Source: an uncultured Eubacteriales bacterium
GTDB taxonomy: Bacteria > Bacillota > Clostridia > Christensenellales > CAG-138
Direction: 5' to 3'
Assembly: GCA_900546845.1 (NCBI GenBank)
Contig: UREK01000026.1
Coordinates: 1-26,453 of the forward strand
Length of the DNA stretch: 26,453 nt
Shown: positions 23,539 to 26,453 of the stretch, in pieces
Layout of the letters: each line of letters begins with the position of its first letter
Position numbering within the stretch: position 1 is the first letter of the stretch
The notes under the pieces: generated by a model
Seen by the model: only the letters and a program-made list of their open reading frames with translations
The model's database searches: none
Told to the model about the DNA's origin: nothing
Position numbers and translations under genes: made by a program

Positions 23539-23878
23539 CGGGACGCCGCCGCAGGAACGGTATTACAAGCAGAGCCGGATTGACCCGGAAGTCGTCGGGA
23601 AGTACATGCCGGCGGGGGAGGGGGATGAGGATAAGGCCTCAACTAGCGCCCGCAGGCCGCCGGTAGTGGTTTACGGAACGACGCCGAGGCCGATCCCGGA
23701 AGCGGCAGGCGCGGTGGCACGGAGCATGAACACGCTGGAAGGGATCAACCGGGCTTACGACCAGATCATAGCGGAGAAGGAGGCGGCGTGGCGCAGCCTT
23801 GACACAAGGGGCGTGAACCCGCGCAGCCAGGAAGGCCGTGTGCTGATGCGGGAAAAGGGTGCGCTGTATACGGATTGG
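23537..23878 (+). repeat. 342-bp direct repeat, copy in the displaced toxin cassette
   Basis: Second copy of the linker segment at 21043-21384. It begins exactly at the edge of the cassette hairpin, without the toxin N-terminus, and keeps an open reading frame through the repeat. Confidence 0.93.
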
Positions 23879-24642
23879 AAGGAGACGGAAAGGGCGAAAG
23901 CGAAAGCGGTTGCGGCGTGGTATAGAGCGCGCAACGAAGCGGCATACGCGCAGTCGCCGGATGCGCTGATCGATATTGCGGTTGCGGATGCGAGGGGCTT
24001 TGTGCAGGGGAACGGATATACAAAACAGTATTATCCGAAAAACAGTGGAATTGGCAGAATAACGACTACTTTTGGTTCTATGGAGGGACTTTTTGTTTAC
24101 TCTGGAAGTTCTCTTAATTATTTGACGAAATATAGCGGACAAGAGCATATGTGCGGCATCTATATGCTCGATCAAGGAGACGGGAATAGCGAATAATTAT
24201 GGGTCCTGTATTTACAGGTGAACCAAATAATGTAATTATTCCCTATATAGCAAGCACGTTTGCGGCAGAAGGGTATACAAACAAGTTGTCGAACATGTAC
24301 CATGGGGCGCAAGTCCAGTACCTGGGCATTTTGCATTCGCATCCGAGCCGTGAAAGCCACGATGGAAAGTATGATAATAATCAAGAGTTTTCTTGGGGAG
24401 ATGCCGTAGCAGCTGCAATTTCAGGCAAAATCTGGTTGACGACGCAGGATGGCAGCATGTATGCTTTGGATAGAGAATGCGCTATGCTGATAATTTGGCC
24501 GGGATTGATTCGGGATGCCGCTGTACGGTATTCGAATGATCTGCATGCAAAAGGCGTGAAGTGGGAGGACTATCCGCAATGGTTGAAAGATTACTGGCCG
24601 AACATTCGAAAACATGACATGTATGTGAATGGGGCAAACCAC
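23537..24642 (+). pseudogene. Displaced JAMM toxin tip (cassette 3), frameshifted
   Basis: It carries the linker plus a complete tip but no N-terminal module. The first frame (ATG possible at 23606) runs to TAA at 24194-24196. The homologous reading continues in another frame from ATG 24199 (MGPVFTGE). Comparison with the full-length toxin (EYMTGP versus E-stop-MGP) fits loss of one base in a Tyr codon at about 24194-24197. The second part keeps HSHP, a 15-residue spacer, then S-W-G-D, so the metal site is intact. The frame then runs without stop into partner gene 3. The TAA-TT-ATG junction could allow coupled translation of two halves. Confidence 0.75.
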
Positions 24643-25125
24643 ATGGAATGCAAGGATGCCAAAAAGAAAAAATGGCTTTTGATTATCCTGATTGTTGAAA
24701 ATTCGATTCTGTTACTGGCAGCTGTTTTATTTGGGATGCGGGGCTGTGTGAAATTCTGGGGAAATATGCTGTCCACGAATGAAATCTACCCCTTGTATTT
24801 TCATCACATGCATGTGCATGCTTATCCGGATAAGCTAACTTATGTGATCGGAAGGGACAATCGCTTGGATCTTTCTGGAGGACAAGTATGCTTCAGCATT
24901 GACCCGAAAGACTTACACGGATTTCCTTGTGAATGGGATCCAGATGGTTCCTGTGAAGCTGTATATGATATGGAAGAGCTTTACCCGGAAGAATTCGATT
25001 ATGAATTTCTGATGCCTGATCTTGATTTCAGCAAGGAGGGAATATACAATGTGGTGCTAATGGGGGAGAGCGGGATGCTTTGCTCCTTCCCAATCCAGGT
25101 GATCTCCCCGGATTACGTGGAATAG
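24643..25125 (+). CDS. Membrane-anchored Ig-like partner protein 3 (in frame with the toxin fragment upstream)
   Basis: 160 residues from ATG 24643. The frame is open back to 24199, so a 308-residue fusion of the JAMM half and this protein is also possible. Landmarks: KKKKW, membrane helix (LLIILIVENSILLLAAVLFG), YPDKLTYVIGRDNRLDLSGG, DFSKEGIYNVVL, FPIQVISPDYVE. In the other cassettes a stop codon separates toxin and partner; here it is lost or absent. GGGG lies eight bases before the internal ATG. Function as in the other partner proteins: inferred immunity or surface protein. Confidence 0.68.
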   Translation: MECKDAKKKKWLLIILIVENSILLLAAVLFGMRGCVKFWGNMLSTNEIYPLYFHHMHVHAYPDKLTYVIGRDNRLDLSGGQVCFSIDPKDLHGFPCEWDPDGSCEAVYDMEELYPEEFDYEFLMPDLDFSKEGIYNVVLMGESGMLCSFPIQVISPDYVE

Positions 25126-25135
25126 AAAGTATGTT

Positions 25136-25169
25136 AAGCGCGCGGCGGGGCAACCCGCCGCGCGCTTTT
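25136..25169 (+). terminator. Cassette-end hairpin 3
   Basis: A perfect 14-bp stem, AAGCGCGCGGCGGG (25136-25149) with CCCGCCGCGCGCTT (25154-25167), loop GCAA, followed by TT. The best-formed of the four. Confidence 0.75.
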
Positions 25170-25171
25170 GG

Positions 25172-25414
25172 ACGGCACGCTGCTACGCAGGGAAAATCCA
25201 GTTGACAGCGCCCAATGGAACCGTATATGCTTTGGAAAGAGGGAGAGCAGTAGAAGCCTTTGGGGCGAGCCTTTTCCGTGACACGGCATTTGGGGAGAAA
25301 AACAAGGGAACGATCGATGCGATTCGGGCGTCTGAAAACTATTTGGTACCTAATATGAGAGGGTACGATGTTACCCAAGACTGTCAGCAAGTTGATGACC
25401 GGAGGTGGCGGTAA
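25172..25414 (+). pseudogene. 3' fragment of a JAMM toxin tip (cassette 4)
   Basis: Begins directly after hairpin 3 and reads GKIQLTAPNGTVYALE, aligning with the same post-SxxD point as the cassette 2 fragment. It ends in RRWR with TAA at 25412-25414, immediately before the ATG of the next gene. There is no HSHP, and the only nearby start is a TTG at 25202. A remnant that may survive because it is coupled to the partner gene. Confidence 0.65.
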
Positions 25415-25810
25415 ATGATTCGGCGGAAGCAACAGGTTTTGTTTTTTGTGCTGGGTGCGGCAAGCGTGGTGTTGGGGATTTTGCTCTATCAGTTTGGGGT
25501 ATGGTTATCAGAGCATATTGGAATGGCCCGCGTAACGAATATAGGAATTGATGAATACCCTCACAAGCTTGTATATGTGATTGGAAAAGATATGGAACTT
25601 GATCTGACCGGCGGAAGGATATGGATGGGGACACAAGAGCAATCACCATCAACCTATGCTTTGTCGGAAGAGAATATCGGATATCAGTTTGAAGTCACAA
25701 CAAATGCGGATTTCAACAAAGAAGGTGTGTATGTGGTGACAATTACACGCGGTGCATCAATGCAATGTTCCTTTCCCATCCAGGTGATCTCCCCAGGTTA
25801 TGTAGAATAG
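25415..25810 (+). CDS. Membrane-anchored Ig-like partner protein 4
   Basis: A 131-residue protein whose ATG follows the upstream TAA without any gap; GGAGG lies in the preceding codons. Basic start (MIRRKQQ), membrane helix (VLFFVLGAASVVLGILLY), then YPHKLVYVIGKDMELDLTGG, DFNKEGVYVVTI and FPIQVISPGYVE. It is the most diverged of the four, with a shorter middle and a different helix sequence lacking the IVEN motif, but the Big_3-like landmarks and the end are kept. Role inferred as for the others. Confidence 0.7.
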   Translation: MIRRKQQVLFFVLGAASVVLGILLYQFGVWLSEHIGMARVTNIGIDEYPHKLVYVIGKDMELDLTGGRIWMGTQEQSPSTYALSEENIGYQFEVTTNADFNKEGVYVVTITRGASMQCSFPIQVISPGYVE

Positions 25811-25821
25811 CAAACGAAAAA

Positions 25822-25848
25822 GCGCGCGGAGGGGCGACCCGCCGCGCG
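25822..25848 (+). repeat. Cassette-end hairpin 4
   Basis: GCGCGCGGaGGG-GCGA-CCCgCCGCGCG with one A-G mismatch. It follows the fourth partner gene but has no T run, so it may be a decayed terminator or only a cassette boundary. Confidence 0.6.
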
Positions 25849-25851
25849 ACC

Positions 25852-26142
25852 TTTGACTTAATAGACTGGGAATTTTTAGTTTTTGGTTCTGGCTACGATG
25901 ACTACGAACAGCAGTTTGCCTATTTTACATCAGTGGAAGCGATAAAAAAAGCGAATCCGGCAGAGTTCGAAGGTGCGGGGAATATGGTGTCTATATTAAC
26001 AGAGGTCATTTCAGCGCCAGAAGCTATACGGGATATTCTTGGGGCTGAAAAGCCGATAAAGGAACTCATAAAGATGTTCATACAAGAATGGGGGCCTAAA
26101 TTGGCGATAGAAAAGGGCAAGGAATATATTACGCCGAATTAA
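25852..26142 (+). pseudogene. Fragment of a different toxin tip or unknown protein (cassette 5)
   Basis: An open frame of 96 codons from the edge of hairpin 4 to TAA at 26140-26142, with no start codon at its edge. It is unlike the JAMM tips: FDLIDWEFLVFGSGYDDYEQ, then a helical, charged region ending EKGKEYITPN. Its position (hairpin, headless frame, then a small membrane protein gene) matches the preceding cassettes, so I read it as the 3' end of a tip from another family. I do not recognise the family. Confidence 0.45.
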
Positions 26143-26163
26143 ACGAATGGAGGAGCATAACTC

Positions 26164-26453
26164 GTGTGTATAGGATTAGCTTGGGGGCATGGGCCGTTTA
26201 CACTTCTTGGGGATATCATTGAAGATATTTTTGGAGAAGGGAGCTTCGATGTTGTATTTTGGGCTGTTTTGTTTATCTGCTTGATCCTATATGTGATATG
26301 GGGCTATTACCGGGAAACAAAGCTCTATAAGCGCATCATGGGAGACAAGGCAAAGCCATGTTTATATGATGGCCGAGGGAAGCGCATCCGTAATCCGGAC
26401 GGCACGCCGATCGAGAAACCAGAGGAAGACGCAGAGCCGGGAACGCTGGAGGA
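26164..26453 (+). CDS. Small membrane protein, cut by the window edge
   Basis: The frame opens at GTG 26164, with GGAGG ten to fifteen bases upstream, and runs off the end. It reads MCIGLAWGHGPFTLLGDI, then a membrane helix (VVFWAVLFICLILYVIWGYY) and a charged tail with NPDGTPIEKPEEDAEPG. The upstream ATG at 26148 is in another frame and stops at once. By position it should be the partner of the cassette 5 fragment; sequence does not match the Ig-like partners. Confidence 0.55.
   Translation, partial: MCIGLAWGHGPFTLLGDIIEDIFGEGSFDVVFWAVLFICLILYVIWGYYRETKLYKRIMGDKAKPCLYDGRGKRIRNPDGTPIEKPEEDAEPGTLE

Noticed and set aside
24194..24198. Programmed ribosomal frameshift in toxin 3
   Set aside because: No slippery heptamer or downstream structure is evident. 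A single missing base in a Tyr codon explains the change of frame.
22645..25850. CRISPR array
   Set aside because: The repeated cassette ends are about 85 bp, separated by 0.7-1.6 kb of coding sequence, and few in number. There are no short repeats with uniform spacers and no cas genes.
25765..25851. The first part of a frame running from inside partner gene 4 through hairpin 4
   Set aside because: Here it is only the out-of-frame reading of the partner gene end and hairpin; only the part after 25852 may derive from a real gene.

Overview
The window looks like a chromosome segment of a high-GC, gut-type Clostridia (Bacillota). The support is Firmicutes-type Shine-Dalgarno sites (GGAGG), a tandem pair of DegV/FakB genes, a DUF1836 gene, an ECF transporter S component beside a MocR-type regulator, plsY-gpsA, and a Firmicutes-type LexA box (GAAC-N4-GTTC). 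Finer taxonomy cannot be read from the sequence.

Bases 1-16300 are mostly housekeeping and envelope genes in short operons. They hold: the tail of a membrane protein gene; a DUF695/RraB-like gene; a short alanyl-tRNA synthetase; a membrane-anchored family 3 solute-binding protein divergent from alaS; a small exported protein; a cluster of perfect hairpins between two near-identical terminators; a class C beta-lactamase-fold hydrolase; a DUF1836 regulator divergent from two DegV genes; an envelope O-acylation operon (DUF4358 lipoprotein, MBOAT, DHHW); an ECF S component divergent from a MocR regulator; and plsY-gpsA. Several divergent gene pairs have back-to-back promoters with dyads in the overlap.

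Bases 16300-16740 hold no gene. They contain a strong terminator, MITE-like palindromic repeats, a second terminator, and a sigma-A promoter with a LexA box just past its start site.

From 16748 to the end is a phage-derived operon: a sigma-region-4-like (ArpU-type) protein, terminase large subunit, portal, a small protein, and then, where phages often carry a MuF toxin, a 523-residue protein. That protein has a peptidoglycan-binding-like motif, a long linker and a JAMM/DUF4329-like metalloprotease tip. It is followed by an array of displaced cassettes. Each cassette has a toxin 3' portion, then (in four of five) a membrane-anchored Ig-like (Big_3-like) protein ending in a shared C-terminus and a GC-rich hairpin. 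A 342-bp linker segment is repeated about 96% identically 2.5 kb downstream, so recombination could swap the tip of the full-length toxin. Some array members are broken: two in-frame stops in the first partner gene, a one-base frameshift in the third toxin, and two toxin fragments cut just after the metal-binding motif. No capsid or tail gene lies in the window.

The strongest candidate for a new system is this SOS-linked, terminase/portal-associated metalloprotease toxin with a tip-and-partner cassette array. The toxin and immunity roles are inference from architecture.
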